Positions 45,176 through 54,179 of a stretch of DNA of 64,000 bases are shown here, in pieces. Every line of letters starts with the position of its first letter. Positions within the stretch are counted from its first letter, which is position 1. This stretch comes from Calothrix parasitica NIES-267. Its GTDB lineage: Bacteria; Cyanobacteriota; Cyanobacteriia; Cyanobacteriales; Nostocaceae. The notes below the pieces were generated by a model that saw only the letters and a program-made list of their open reading frames with translations, was not told where the DNA came from and made no database searches. The stretch lies in NCBI RefSeq assembly GCF_002368095.1, contig NZ_AP018227.1:1200936-1264935 (forward strand), in the 5' to 3' direction. The position numbers and the translations under genes are program-made.

Positions 45176-47608
45176 ATGACAATTAAAGAATTATTAGCTT
45201 TGTTTGGTAATTATAGTAGAAGTATTGGTGGCTGGTTTAATAATTCCGACGCAAAAATTGGACGAATTAGTGGAGATTTAAAAGATAAAATTCAAGAAAC
45301 TCAATTACCATTTGGAAATAATCATTATAATTCAGATGATTCAAACAAAATTAATCAACATCAAACTGAAGAAACACAACTGATAGAAACTTCTGCAAAT
45401 TCTAGAATGCAGAAAGTTGGAAATAATGGTTATTCAAATTCCAACGGGATTAATGGCTATTCCCACAACTACTATAATTCATATCGCAATCAACGTCTTT
45501 TAGAAAAGATAGATATTGCTCCTTTAAATATTAAGGAAGAGCTTCAAGGTAGCATAAGCAAATATGTAATTGATGAACTAATTAAAGATAATCAAAGTAT
45601 TGATAAATATGTATACTACGAATATAGAGGTAAAAACTTAGACGATAAGCAACTAGTAAAAATTAAAGAATATATTTTTGTTGATAGAGAGCTACAGCAA
45701 TATCAACAGGAATTTGTGAAAAGGACGAATTTAAAATTTAAATCAAATCCCACAAATGGGCAAGATTTTCGACTTATTATTTCCTCAGATGCTTTTGTCG
45801 ATAAAAACAAAAATCGTTGTTACATCATAACTCTACTAGATGAGAATTATATTAGTCTTAGAGATTATTTAAATATCGAAGGTAATATTGATGAAATAAA
45901 AGTAAGCTCTTTACTTCAACAAGTTTTACAAAGTTTAGATGCTTTGCATAGTCAAAAAATAATGCTAGGTAATAATGATATATTCCGAGGATTAGCTCAC
46001 GGTAATATTAATATTGATAGTTTATTAATCAAAAATAACAATGACAATTTCTTAGTATACCTATCGGATTTTGCTATTTGGGAAGATATCCTTAAAAATC
46101 AAGAATTTAGAATAGCTAGTTATTATTGTACTGATTCAAAGTTTAAAGATGACTTAAGAAGTTTAGGTGATGTTGCTCTCCGAGCCTTATTTTGGAATCA
46201 GGTAAGAGACAATGATTTTAATTTAAATAATTCAAACATTATTCAGGATTATCTTTCTAAAAGGAATGATGGTGGATTAACCGAATTTATTTTTAGATTA
46301 ATAGGGGCTAATGGAATTGACGGAAAATTTCAGAATATAGAGGAAGCATTAAAAGCATTTAAACGTATCAAACCTAATAAATCAAATTTTAATACTCAAC
46401 ATAAACTTAAAGAAATTAATTCATCAAAGCAAACTCAAATATCAGTAAAACAACAAGAGTCAAATTACAATAATTCAGTAAATAATTCTAGTTTTTTCAG
46501 CAAAATATTATTATTTATACCTATATTCGCTTTATGTCTAATTGCTTGGTTTTTATTTGATAATAGAGAGGAATTCATTAAATTATTTCTTGGAGATGAT
46601 AAAGTTAGCGAACCAGAAACATCTGTAAATGATGAACTACTGTCTGACTCACAAGTTATTGTTGATGAACAAGTGTCAGATTGGATAAATAAAAAGAGCT
46701 TTGCATCTTATAAAGAATACTTTTCACTTAAAAATATATTATCCAATAAAAGCAAAGGAAAAATTATCTTTGATGAAAGAGAAATTAGAAAAACTGAAGA
46801 AGTTATACAGCAAATAGCGAAAAAAAAAACAAATTTTAATTTTGCTATTGTTAGCTTGGCAATTTCAAATAAATCAACTCATAAATCAAATAACTCAGAT
46901 GAGAAAGAATGCAAATTCGATGAAGTACCGAAAAATTTGCAATGTCAGGTTATTGCTTATGGCGGAATAGTATTTTTTGTCCCATATAGCGATGGTTATA
47001 AAAATAATAGTATTCTAAATTCATTAAATGGTAATATTGATGATAAAAAATTGGCTGATTATTATCAAGATAAAGGTGAAAAGAAAGCAATAAAGTTATA
47101 TAAATCCGAAGATAATAAGTTGGTAGATTTAGTTACTAAACAATTTAATAAAGAACAATTTGTTATACCATCATATGTAGAAAGCATAGAAAAATCTAAA
47201 TTTAATAAGACTTTACAAGATATACGTAAAAATTTTGAAAATGATGAAGTTGATAGTATTGGATTCGGACTTCTAAGTAAAGTGTATGGTCAATGTTCTG
47301 TTTATCCATTAGCGCTAAAAGATGTAAATGATGAAAAATATGTACAACCTTTTGTTGATAATAACGGTGACGAAATAAGTCCAACTATAGACTTATGTAA
47401 TGACAAAGGAAGCTATCGTCTTAATTACAAAGCTTTTAGAAATGATTCTGATTCAGAAAAATATCCTTTGAGATTTGCAATTGCAGTAATTTATCCCACA
47501 GAACAAGAAGAAGGTAAGTTATTTGCGGATATGATGCTAACTGATGAAGGACAAACTCTATTAGAAGAAGTTGGGTTAGTACCAGCGAAAGGTAATCAAC
47601 CTAATTAG
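45176..47608 (+). CDS. Degenerate protein kinase / TM / PstS-like protein inside the eCIS operon
   Basis: 810 residues. After ~110 polar residues comes a kinase-like domain (about 110-405): LLQQVLQSLDALHSQKIMLG is the helix before the catalytic loop, but the loop reads HGNINIDSLLI (Asp of HRD replaced by Asn) and the metal motif reads SDFAIWE (DFA for DFG); no Gly-rich loop is evident. It should therefore be a pseudokinase. A transmembrane helix lies at about 440-461 (LLFIPIFALCLIAWFLF), followed by a PstS-like domain ending ADMMLTDEGQTLLEEVGLVP, as in the protein at 3261. Cyanobacterial eukaryotic-type kinases with such binding domains are known. Its placement between chaperone and tube-like genes suggests a membrane-linked sensor or anchor for the contractile system, which is inference. 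Confidence 0.7.
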   Translation: MTIKELLALFGNYSRSIGGWFNNSDAKIGRISGDLKDKIQETQLPFGNNHYNSDDSNKINQHQTEETQLIETSANSRMQKVGNNGYSNSNGINGYSHNYYNSYRNQRLLEKIDIAPLNIKEELQGSISKYVIDELIKDNQSIDKYVYYEYRGKNLDDKQLVKIKEYIFVDRELQQYQQEFVKRTNLKFKSNPTNGQDFRLIISSDAFVDKNKNRCYIITLLDENYISLRDYLNIEGNIDEIKVSSLLQQVLQSLDALHSQKIMLGNNDIFRGLAHGNINIDSLLIKNNNDNFLVYLSDFAIWEDILKNQEFRIASYYCTDSKFKDDLRSLGDVALRALFWNQVRDNDFNLNNSNIIQDYLSKRNDGGLTEFIFRLIGANGIDGKFQNIEEALKAFKRIKPNKSNFNTQHKLKEINSSKQTQISVKQQESNYNNSVNNSSFFSKILLFIPIFALCLIAWFLFDNREEFIKLFLGDDKVSEPETSVNDELLSDSQVIVDEQVSDWINKKSFASYKEYFSLKNILSNKSKGKIIFDEREIRKTEEVIQQIAKKKTNFNFAIVSLAISNKSTHKSNNSDEKECKFDEVPKNLQCQVIAYGGIVFFVPYSDGYKNNSILNSLNGNIDDKKLADYYQDKGEKKAIKLYKSEDNKLVDLVTKQFNKEQFVIPSYVESIEKSKFNKTLQDIRKNFENDEVDSIGFGLLSKVYGQCSVYPLALKDVNDEKYVQPFVDNNGDEISPTIDLCNDKGSYRLNYKAFRNDSDSEKYPLRFAIAVIYPTEQEEGKLFADMMLTDEGQTLLEEVGLVPAKGNQPN

Positions 47609-47618
47609 TATAAAAATT

Positions 47619-47765
47619 ATGATTAAAAAACCTCAAATAAATCAAAAAATACCAAAGATTTTATCCGATGATATTTTGCTGCAAAAACTCAGCGATAAAG
47701 TGTATAAACTGATGCTTGAAGAAATTCAAAACCAACGCGATCGCAATCCTAACTACAGGAGATAA
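47619..47765 (+). CDS. 48-aa conserved small eCIS protein
   Basis: ATG 47619 to TAA 47763-47765 encodes 48 residues with SDDILLQKLSDKVYKLMLEE and a basic end (NQRDRNPNYRR). The L-x3-V-Y-x-L-M-x-E-x3-x-R pattern is one I recognise from very small proteins in other eCIS clusters. The last codons (AGGAGA) double as the Shine-Dalgarno of the next gene, so translation of the two is linked. Two similar motifs end the 940-aa protein at 48376 (LAHQIYKIIRQKLENDRES; LAREVYNLISIRLHTERERY). Its exact role is unknown; a baseplate or tube adaptor is possible. Confidence 0.65.
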   Translation: MIKKPQINQKIPKILSDDILLQKLSDKVYKLMLEEIQNQRDRNPNYRR

Positions 47766-47769
47766 ATTA

Positions 47770-48360
47770 ATGTTTAACAATGGAAGAGCTAATAACATAA
47801 AACCTAAGCCAAATAGCAAGCAGAAGGCTGATAATGGAACCTCAAGCGGTGAGTTGAATTATGTCACAGCGAATAGATTTTATGTTGAAATGCAAAGTGA
47901 GAATACCATTTCTGCGTCTTTCAGTGAATGTTCGGGATTAGAGGTAAAAATTAACAAGAAAAACCATAGAGAAGGAGGAGTTAACGACCAACAAAGAGTA
48001 ATATTAGGTGAAGCTGAATTTTTAGATGTTACTTTGAAGCGTGGGATTACTAATGATTTCGCTTTTTGGGATTGGATTAATAGTGTAATTGGGGATTATA
48101 AACAACCATCTCTCCCTATTGAACGTCGTAATATTAATATTTTACTTTTTAATCAAGCTGGAGAAACTATACAGTATTGGACATTACTTGCAGCTGTTCC
48201 GGTAGGATGGAAAGCACCAGCGTTACAAGCAGATGCAAATACGGTAGCTATTGAGGAATTAACTTTAGCTTATGAAGGATTAAAAATAGAAAAACCCGGA
48301 GGTGGAAAAGTTGTCACATCTTTCCAATCTGGAAGAAGTAAGTCTGGTTACTTTGAATAA
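47770..48360 (+). CDS. eCIS third tube-like protein (tube initiator, Afp5-type)
   Basis: 196 residues from ATG 47770, chosen because AGGAGA lies 5 nt upstream; the frame is open from 47716 but that part overlaps the small gene before it. VTANRFYVEMQSENTISASF, SECSGLEVKINKKNHREGGV, DVTLKRGITNDFAFWDWINS and NINILLFNQAGETIQYW show the Hcp/gp19-like tube fold. The longer loops and C-terminal tail relative to tube proteins 1 and 2 suit an end-specific ring joining tube to baseplate hub. Confidence 0.85.
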   Translation: MFNNGRANNIKPKPNSKQKADNGTSSGELNYVTANRFYVEMQSENTISASFSECSGLEVKINKKNHREGGVNDQQRVILGEAEFLDVTLKRGITNDFAFWDWINSVIGDYKQPSLPIERRNINILLFNQAGETIQYWTLLAAVPVGWKAPALQADANTVAIEELTLAYEGLKIEKPGGGKVVTSFQSGRSKSGYFE

Positions 48361-48375
48361 TTTCGGGTAAATATT

Positions 48376-51198
48376 ATGCTATTGAAAACTCTTGTTCAAA
48401 GAAAATCTTTACTTCCACCATCACCGTTAGGGTTTCAAATGAAATCCTTGAATTCTTTGTCTCCTTTAGGTCGATTTACACAACCTTTGGGACAAAATTT
48501 GTATACAGATGATTCTACATTTCCGCTTATTCAGAATTCAGAAAAAAGTTTGAATAATTCAAATTTTGCTGAAGATATCGCATCTTCATTAACTTCTTCT
48601 GAATTAACAAGTGATATTCAAAAACCAGAAAATCAAGATATATCCTCGGATTACAAAAACTCTAATGTTACAGAAACCGAATGGGATAAACCTCACTCAC
48701 TTCAAAGAAAAGAATTTCCCCTCGAACTCAATATATCCCTACCAGAAAAATCTTCTAATACAAATTTACAAAAATCTGGTTATCTAGAAAATCAAATTTA
48801 TTCAAACAATCAATGTGTCAATAATGCAGAAGCGATTAGAGAAAATTCAAACTTAGATTTTACCACTCAAATTGATGATGAATTGACAGTAACATCCGAT
48901 AGAGATGTTGAAACAACAACTCAACCGCTTTTTACTAATACAAATCTACCCGAGACGTTAAAATCATTAAAACCTCTTTCTCAAAATACCGATTTTTATA
49001 TTTCCAGATTTGTAAGCGATTATTTATTAAATAAACCAGGTGCTTATAGTAGTGCTTTATTACAAAATAAGAATCATCAAATAGTAGATAATTTGCAAAA
49101 TAATGAAATCGAATATACACAACAGATAAACCAACAAAAAACGCAGTTAGAAACAGAAAAATCTGATACTGAAACAAAATCTCCATTAGATTTATTAAGT
49201 ATAAACAAAGAAACAGAAATATTAGCGGAAGATAATCAAATTAACTTTCAACTCAAACCTAGTTCTGATACTTTATTAAATACTCCTAATCAACAATCTT
49301 CCACACCAATTAAGAATAATTCAGAAGACGAGAATCGAGCAACAACCTTTAATAATCCAAGCAGAATTCAACCGAAGTTACAATTACCAAATCAAGATAC
49401 TCCATCAGATTCACTTAAAATAGATACTTCCCAAGAAAAAAATTCTTTATTAGAGCAATCGAATCATATACAACCACAAATACTACCTTCAAATCATCAA
49501 CAAGCAAAATTATCAACACAAAAAACTAATATTGATTCTTCTTCTGATGTTATACCGCAAAATACACAACTTACAGAAAAAGAAATACCAAGCAATCATT
49601 TAACTCGGGAAACTATACCTTTACAACAACAAGCTATAAATAAAAAAACCTTAGACACAACCCCCCAACAGCAAGAAATCTTCCAGAAATCTAATACTGT
49701 TGAACCGAAAGCTGTTTCACCTCAAGTAGCTCCCCACAAAATTAACCTGGATAGCAATATTTCACCAGAAATACTTCATCAAAAAGCAAAAGATACAAAT
49801 GAAACATCTCCTGCAAATTTTACTGAGGAAAATATACAGTCACAAAAACAAAATATAAGTCAAAATATAATTCAACAAAAATCCGAATTACCTATATCAG
49901 AAGAAATACAACGAACATTAAATAAATTACCTCTTCCCGTTTATAAAAATAACCTAGAACCGCATTTAAACAAAGATTATCAAAACTCAGAAAAAAGTAT
50001 TAAATCCTTCTTAGAATCTCCAGTACAAGATAATAATCAAAATAATAATTATAAAAATACTCCATCTTCTAAAAGTATTCAAACTAATTTAGAAAAATCA
50101 AATGATGATAATTTTAATTTACCAACCTCAATTACACGAAAAGAATTACAAAAACCCGAAAATAATTCATCTGCTAAAAACAATCAAATAGAAAGTAATC
50201 ATTTATCATCAAAATCAAATTACTCACATTTACCACCTTTAAGTAAATTATCACCCTTGGTTAAAGAATCCGATTTACAGCTTACTCAATTTGTAAACGA
50301 ATCTGCTAATCTATCAACTTGCTTTTCTGATAATCAACAATTAAACGAAGAAAATAATTTATTATTTCAAAAAACTGCTGAGAATCAAATCAATCAAAAT
50401 ACTACCACTAATGATAATCAAATTGATTTATCTTTAAAAGCTGATAATAATCAAACTAGTTTAATTCAACACGCAGAAAATGATTCTGATATCAATTCTC
50501 CTTTAAATAATATTAAACCAAATAATAACGATATACCGGATTCATGGTCTGATATATCAGAATTACTCAGCAATACATCACCTGAAACCAATTTGCAAAC
50601 ACATAATTTTTCCAACATAAATAATCATGCTACTAATTTATTTGAAAATATATCTGAGGAACAGGATGCACATCAATATATAAATACTCCACAACAAGAA
50701 GATTTACAAGTCAACAGAAAAGAAACAAATTATACCCCCGACCAAAATATTGCTGATAGCTGGTCAAATATTTCTGAATTAATAGGAGAAATTGCAACAA
50801 CATCTGAAATATCTCAACAAGAAAATAATAAACTTACCTTTTCACCTCCAAGTGAAAGCAAAGAGAAAGTAGTTTCATCAGAAAAATTTGCCAATATTCA
50901 ATCTCAAAAAATTACCGATGAAGATTTAGAAATACTCGCTCATCAAATTTATAAAATTATTCGGCAGAAATTAGAAAATGATAGAGAATCTCAAGGTATA
51001 AGTTTATTAGGATATCCCGAATGGTTAAATATTATTCCTGTAAATTTGAGCATAGGAAGCTATCAAACAATCAATCAAATTGATTTACTTGATGAAAATA
51101 TGAATATACTCGCACGAGAAGTATACAATCTAATTTCTATACGCTTACACACCGAACGAGAAAGATACTCTTATAGCTATGCTTTTGCGAATAGATAA
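48376..51198 (+). CDS. Long low-complexity (Asn/Gln/Ser-rich) eCIS operon protein
   Basis: 940 residues. Most of the chain is disordered, rich in Asn, Gln, Ser and Thr. The N-terminus has short Pro/Leu motifs (LLPPSPLGFQMKSLNSLSPL). A duplicated motif, IPDSWSDISELLSN (about 718) and IADSWSNISELIGE (about 792), precedes the ordered C-terminus, where two copies of a helical motif (about 860 and 920) resemble the 48-aa protein at 47619. No enzyme motif is seen. Its place between the tube initiator and hub genes fits an adaptor spanning baseplate parts, or a length-determining protein; I cannot choose between these. Its codon use is as AT-rich as that of its neighbours. Confidence 0.6.
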   Translation: MLLKTLVQRKSLLPPSPLGFQMKSLNSLSPLGRFTQPLGQNLYTDDSTFPLIQNSEKSLNNSNFAEDIASSLTSSELTSDIQKPENQDISSDYKNSNVTETEWDKPHSLQRKEFPLELNISLPEKSSNTNLQKSGYLENQIYSNNQCVNNAEAIRENSNLDFTTQIDDELTVTSDRDVETTTQPLFTNTNLPETLKSLKPLSQNTDFYISRFVSDYLLNKPGAYSSALLQNKNHQIVDNLQNNEIEYTQQINQQKTQLETEKSDTETKSPLDLLSINKETEILAEDNQINFQLKPSSDTLLNTPNQQSSTPIKNNSEDENRATTFNNPSRIQPKLQLPNQDTPSDSLKIDTSQEKNSLLEQSNHIQPQILPSNHQQAKLSTQKTNIDSSSDVIPQNTQLTEKEIPSNHLTRETIPLQQQAINKKTLDTTPQQQEIFQKSNTVEPKAVSPQVAPHKINLDSNISPEILHQKAKDTNETSPANFTEENIQSQKQNISQNIIQQKSELPISEEIQRTLNKLPLPVYKNNLEPHLNKDYQNSEKSIKSFLESPVQDNNQNNNYKNTPSSKSIQTNLEKSNDDNFNLPTSITRKELQKPENNSSAKNNQIESNHLSSKSNYSHLPPLSKLSPLVKESDLQLTQFVNESANLSTCFSDNQQLNEENNLLFQKTAENQINQNTTTNDNQIDLSLKADNNQTSLIQHAENDSDINSPLNNIKPNNNDIPDSWSDISELLSNTSPETNLQTHNFSNINNHATNLFENISEEQDAHQYINTPQQEDLQVNRKETNYTPDQNIADSWSNISELIGEIATTSEISQQENNKLTFSPPSESKEKVVSSEKFANIQSQKITDEDLEILAHQIYKIIRQKLENDRESQGISLLGYPEWLNIIPVNLSIGSYQTINQIDLLDENMNILAREVYNLISIRLHTERERYSYSYAFANR

Positions 51199-51227
51199 TT
51201 AATTTGTAACATAAACAAGGAGTAAAA

Positions 51228-51761
51228 ATGTCATTACAAAAAGCCAAGTTGGAAAATTTAGATAATCCAAATCAAAGTTTAGAATTTATGTTTAACCCCG
51301 CTCAAATATCTTTTGAAGGAAACGTCAATACTTCAGAAAGTCCGGGTGCAAGAAGTACAAAAACAGGAAAACCAAAGGTTAGCTATGCTAATAAAAACTC
51401 GTCTAAAATTACTCTGAACGATATTTTATTTGATACTTATGAAACTAAGAAAGATGTTGTTGAAAGCTATATTAAAAAATTCCAAGATGCAATAGATTTT
51501 CATCAGCAAGATGAAAGACCACCAACCTTTAAATTTATTTGGGGTAATAGAATTTATCTTGATTTTTGCTTTATTGAAAAGCTTAGTTATAAGTTAACCT
51601 TTTTTCTCTCTGATGGTACTCCTGTACGTGCTGTTATTGATAGTTTAAGCTTGATTGAAACTGATAACCCCAAAGAAAGTGAATCGGTTGAAGCTAAACA
51701 ACCCAACACAGAGCAGCGTCGTAAAGATACAATAAAAAGCCGTCAAAAAAAGAGAAGATAA
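51228..51761 (+). CDS. eCIS tube/hub protein (Afp7-like, CIS tube domain)
   Basis: 177 residues with AAGGAGT before the ATG. AKLENLDNPNQSLEFMFNPA with QISFEGNVNTSESPGARS and the DILFDTYETKKDVVESYIKK segment match the CIS tube/LysM baseplate family; FKFIWGNRIYLDFCFIEKLS and LSDGTPVRAVIDSLSLIE complete the fold. Usual relatives continue into a C-terminal LysM domain; here the chain instead ends in a basic tail (RRKDTIKSRQKKRR). It should bind between the tube and the VgrG-like spike encoded next. Confidence 0.85.
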   Translation: MSLQKAKLENLDNPNQSLEFMFNPAQISFEGNVNTSESPGARSTKTGKPKVSYANKNSSKITLNDILFDTYETKKDVVESYIKKFQDAIDFHQQDERPPTFKFIWGNRIYLDFCFIEKLSYKLTFFLSDGTPVRAVIDSLSLIETDNPKESESVEAKQPNTEQRRKDTIKSRQKKRR

Positions 51762-51816
51762 AACCCTATTTAATTTAATGATTTAACAAAATTAGCTAAC
51801 TAGTTAATTAATAATT

Positions 51817-53562
51817 ATGGTTCAAGCTCTTTATCGCTCCTTACCCAAAATATTTATTGATGGTGAACCAGCACCCAGCAACTTTCTGGATGATATTATC
51901 CAAATTTCAGTTGAAGAAAGTCTTCATAGACCTGGAATGTTTATTTTAGTAGTTAATAATGACTACCATCCAGGTAGTGACAAAGATAATCTTTGGAGAT
52001 ATCAACAACTTCTACAAATAGGTAAATCTATAAAGATTGGATTTACTCATAGTTTAAATAGGGATGAAGATAAAAAAAACAACAAAAAAAAAGAAAAAGA
52101 TAAAGATAACCAAGATATTATAATTCAAGGTGAAATTACAGCTATTGAAACTTCTTTTACTGAAAAATCTCAAGCTCCAATTATAGTTAGAGGTTATGAC
52201 ATTTCTCATCGTTTATATAGAGGAAGTTATAATCGTTCTTTTCAAAATATGACTGATAGCGATATTGTCAAAAAAATTGCCCAAGAAGTAAAAATTCCCG
52301 TCGGAAACATCAAAGATACCTCTATTCCCCATGACTATATATTTCAATCCAATCAAAATAACATGGAATTCCTCAAAGACCGTGCAACACGTCAGGGATT
52401 TGAATTATTTATTCAAGATGGAAAAATTTATTTTCGCAAACCCGAATCTAAACAAGGTTTGAAGCTCAAATGGCTTGAACAAATACACAGTTTTCGAGTT
52501 AGAGTTACTAGTGCAGAACAAGTAAAAGAAGTTGAAGTAAGGGGATGGGATTACAGTAATAAAAGACCTATTGTTGCAACTAAAAAGCAACCAGAATTAA
52601 TTACTACAACAAAGAATGGTATAGGTAGCGAAACCAATGATAAATTCAATCAATTACCTACACCAAAAATGATAGTTGTAGATAAACCCGTTTTTAATCC
52701 CAAAGAAGCAGACCTTATTGCTCAAGCTTTATGTGATGAATTAGGAGGACAATTTGTTTACGCTGATGCGAAAGCGGAAGGAAATATTGAGATAAGAGCG
52801 GGACGGATGGTGGAGTTAGAAGAAATGGGACAGCATGATGGAACATACTACATCACTGAAACCCGTCATCTTTATCAAGAAAGAGTTTATACCACAGAAT
52901 TCAGCGTTAGAGGTTTGCGTGGAGGTGATTTATTGAGCATCCTATCCCCACAAACCCATCTCAAACCCGGACAAACATCCTTGGTGGGAATCGTCACAGA
53001 TAACGAAGACCCGGAAGGAATGGGAAGAGTTAAAGTAAAATTTCCTACACTTACCGAAGACCATGCAAGTCAATGGGCTAGGGTTGTAAGTATGGGTGCT
53101 GGTAACAATCGTGGCTTTGATTGTCTGCCAGAAATAAACGACGAAGTATTAGTATTATTTGAACATGGTGATATTCATCGTCCTTACGTAATTGGTGGAG
53201 TTTGGAACGGTAAAGATTCTCCTCCTGAAGCTGTAGATAAAAGCGTTCAAGATGGTAAAGTCCGTTTGAGAACTATTAAAACTCGTGTTGGTCATCAATT
53301 GCAGTTTGTTGAAGAAGATAAAGGAAGCAGTAACACGGGATTTTATATCCATACAAATGGCGGTCATCAAATTAGCATTAATGATAGTAAAAAAAACATA
53401 GAAATTAAAACTACTGGTGGTCATAACTTAATATTAAATGATGAAAATAAAACTATAGAATTAAGCTCAACAGGAAATTTAAAAATTCAAGCTCAAGGCA
53501 ATATTGATATTAGTGCTACAGGTGTAATTACAGTCCAAGGTAGTCTAATTAAACTTAATTAA
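51817..53562 (+). CDS. eCIS spike protein (VgrG/Gp5-like, Afp8-type)
   Basis: 581 residues. The N-terminal gp27-like part (about 1-370) is followed by the Gp5 OB-fold with VGIVTDNEDPEGMGRVKVKF, ASQWARVVSMGAGNNRGFDC and LPEINDEVLVLFEHGDIHRP-YVIGG (about 385-470). A C-terminal repetitive beta-helix follows (GGHQISINDSKKNIEIKTTG, LKIQAQGNIDISATG). It forms the trimeric spike at the tip of the tube. A Lys/Asp-rich loop (about 88-105) is inserted in the N-terminal part. It is followed by the PAAR gene, the expected partner. Confidence 0.95.
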   Translation: MVQALYRSLPKIFIDGEPAPSNFLDDIIQISVEESLHRPGMFILVVNNDYHPGSDKDNLWRYQQLLQIGKSIKIGFTHSLNRDEDKKNNKKKEKDKDNQDIIIQGEITAIETSFTEKSQAPIIVRGYDISHRLYRGSYNRSFQNMTDSDIVKKIAQEVKIPVGNIKDTSIPHDYIFQSNQNNMEFLKDRATRQGFELFIQDGKIYFRKPESKQGLKLKWLEQIHSFRVRVTSAEQVKEVEVRGWDYSNKRPIVATKKQPELITTTKNGIGSETNDKFNQLPTPKMIVVDKPVFNPKEADLIAQALCDELGGQFVYADAKAEGNIEIRAGRMVELEEMGQHDGTYYITETRHLYQERVYTTEFSVRGLRGGDLLSILSPQTHLKPGQTSLVGIVTDNEDPEGMGRVKVKFPTLTEDHASQWARVVSMGAGNNRGFDCLPEINDEVLVLFEHGDIHRPYVIGGVWNGKDSPPEAVDKSVQDGKVRLRTIKTRVGHQLQFVEEDKGSSNTGFYIHTNGGHQISINDSKKNIEIKTTGGHNLILNDENKTIELSSTGNLKIQAQGNIDISATGVITVQGSLIKLN

Positions 53563-53596
53563 TACAGCTAATAAAAGTTATTTAGATATTAATATT

Positions 53597-54097
53597 ATGA
53601 GTAAACCAGCAGCTAGACTAACAGACCCAGGAGTACATCCCTTACCGCCAATATTAACCGGAGGCCCCGGAAGTTCTAATGTAATTATCGGAAACTTACC
53701 AGCATGGAGAGGACTTCCCGCAGCAGCAGTTGCAGACTTGATGAACGCTATCAAAGAATCAGTCGAAAATATAGCCAAAGCAGACGCAGCAGCAGCCGCA
53801 GCACCCTCCCCCGCGACTCAAGCGAATGCACTTAAAACCAAAGTTGACGAAGCCAAAAAAATGGCTGAAATGATTGCAGGGTTTGCCGCAATGGGAGTTG
53901 ACCTTCACGCTTGTGTAACACCCTTACTTCCTCCCATACCTCTACCTATACATGGTCCCGGTGTAGTAATCACTGGGAGCGCGACGGTTTTAATTAATGG
54001 ACTTCCTGCTTGCAGACAAGGAGATATGCTTCAAGAAGCAATTGGACCACCGAATTCAATTGTTTTTGGTTGTCCGAATGTTTTGATTGGTGGGTAA
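53597..54097 (+). CDS. PAAR-domain spike tip protein
   Basis: 166 residues. The PAAR fold is split by an Ala-rich helical insertion (about 50-105). The first part is KPAARLTDPGVHPLPPILTG with GSSNVIIGNLPAWRG; the second is VDLHACVTPLLPPIPLPIHG with GVVITGSATVLINGLPACRQ-GD and SIVFGCPNVLIGG. His/Cys residues suited to metal binding are present. It sharpens the VgrG-like spike and often carries or contacts effectors. The next gene encodes a DUF4157 effector candidate. Confidence 0.9.
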   Translation: MSKPAARLTDPGVHPLPPILTGGPGSSNVIIGNLPAWRGLPAAAVADLMNAIKESVENIAKADAAAAAAPSPATQANALKTKVDEAKKMAEMIAGFAAMGVDLHACVTPLLPPIPLPIHGPGVVITGSATVLINGLPACRQGDMLQEAIGPPNSIVFGCPNVLIGG

Positions 54098-54145
54098 AGA
54101 GAGCAGGGGGAGCAGAGGAAGCAGGGGGAGCAGGGGGAGTAAATA
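54098..54145 (+). repeat. GCAGGGGGA-type short tandem repeat
   Basis: A GAGCAGGGGGAGCAGAGGA-like purine-rich low-complexity spacer, similar in kind to that at 4468. Confidence 0.6.
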
Positions 54146-54179
54146 AATTTATTTGGTGATTATAAAGGAGATAAAACTA

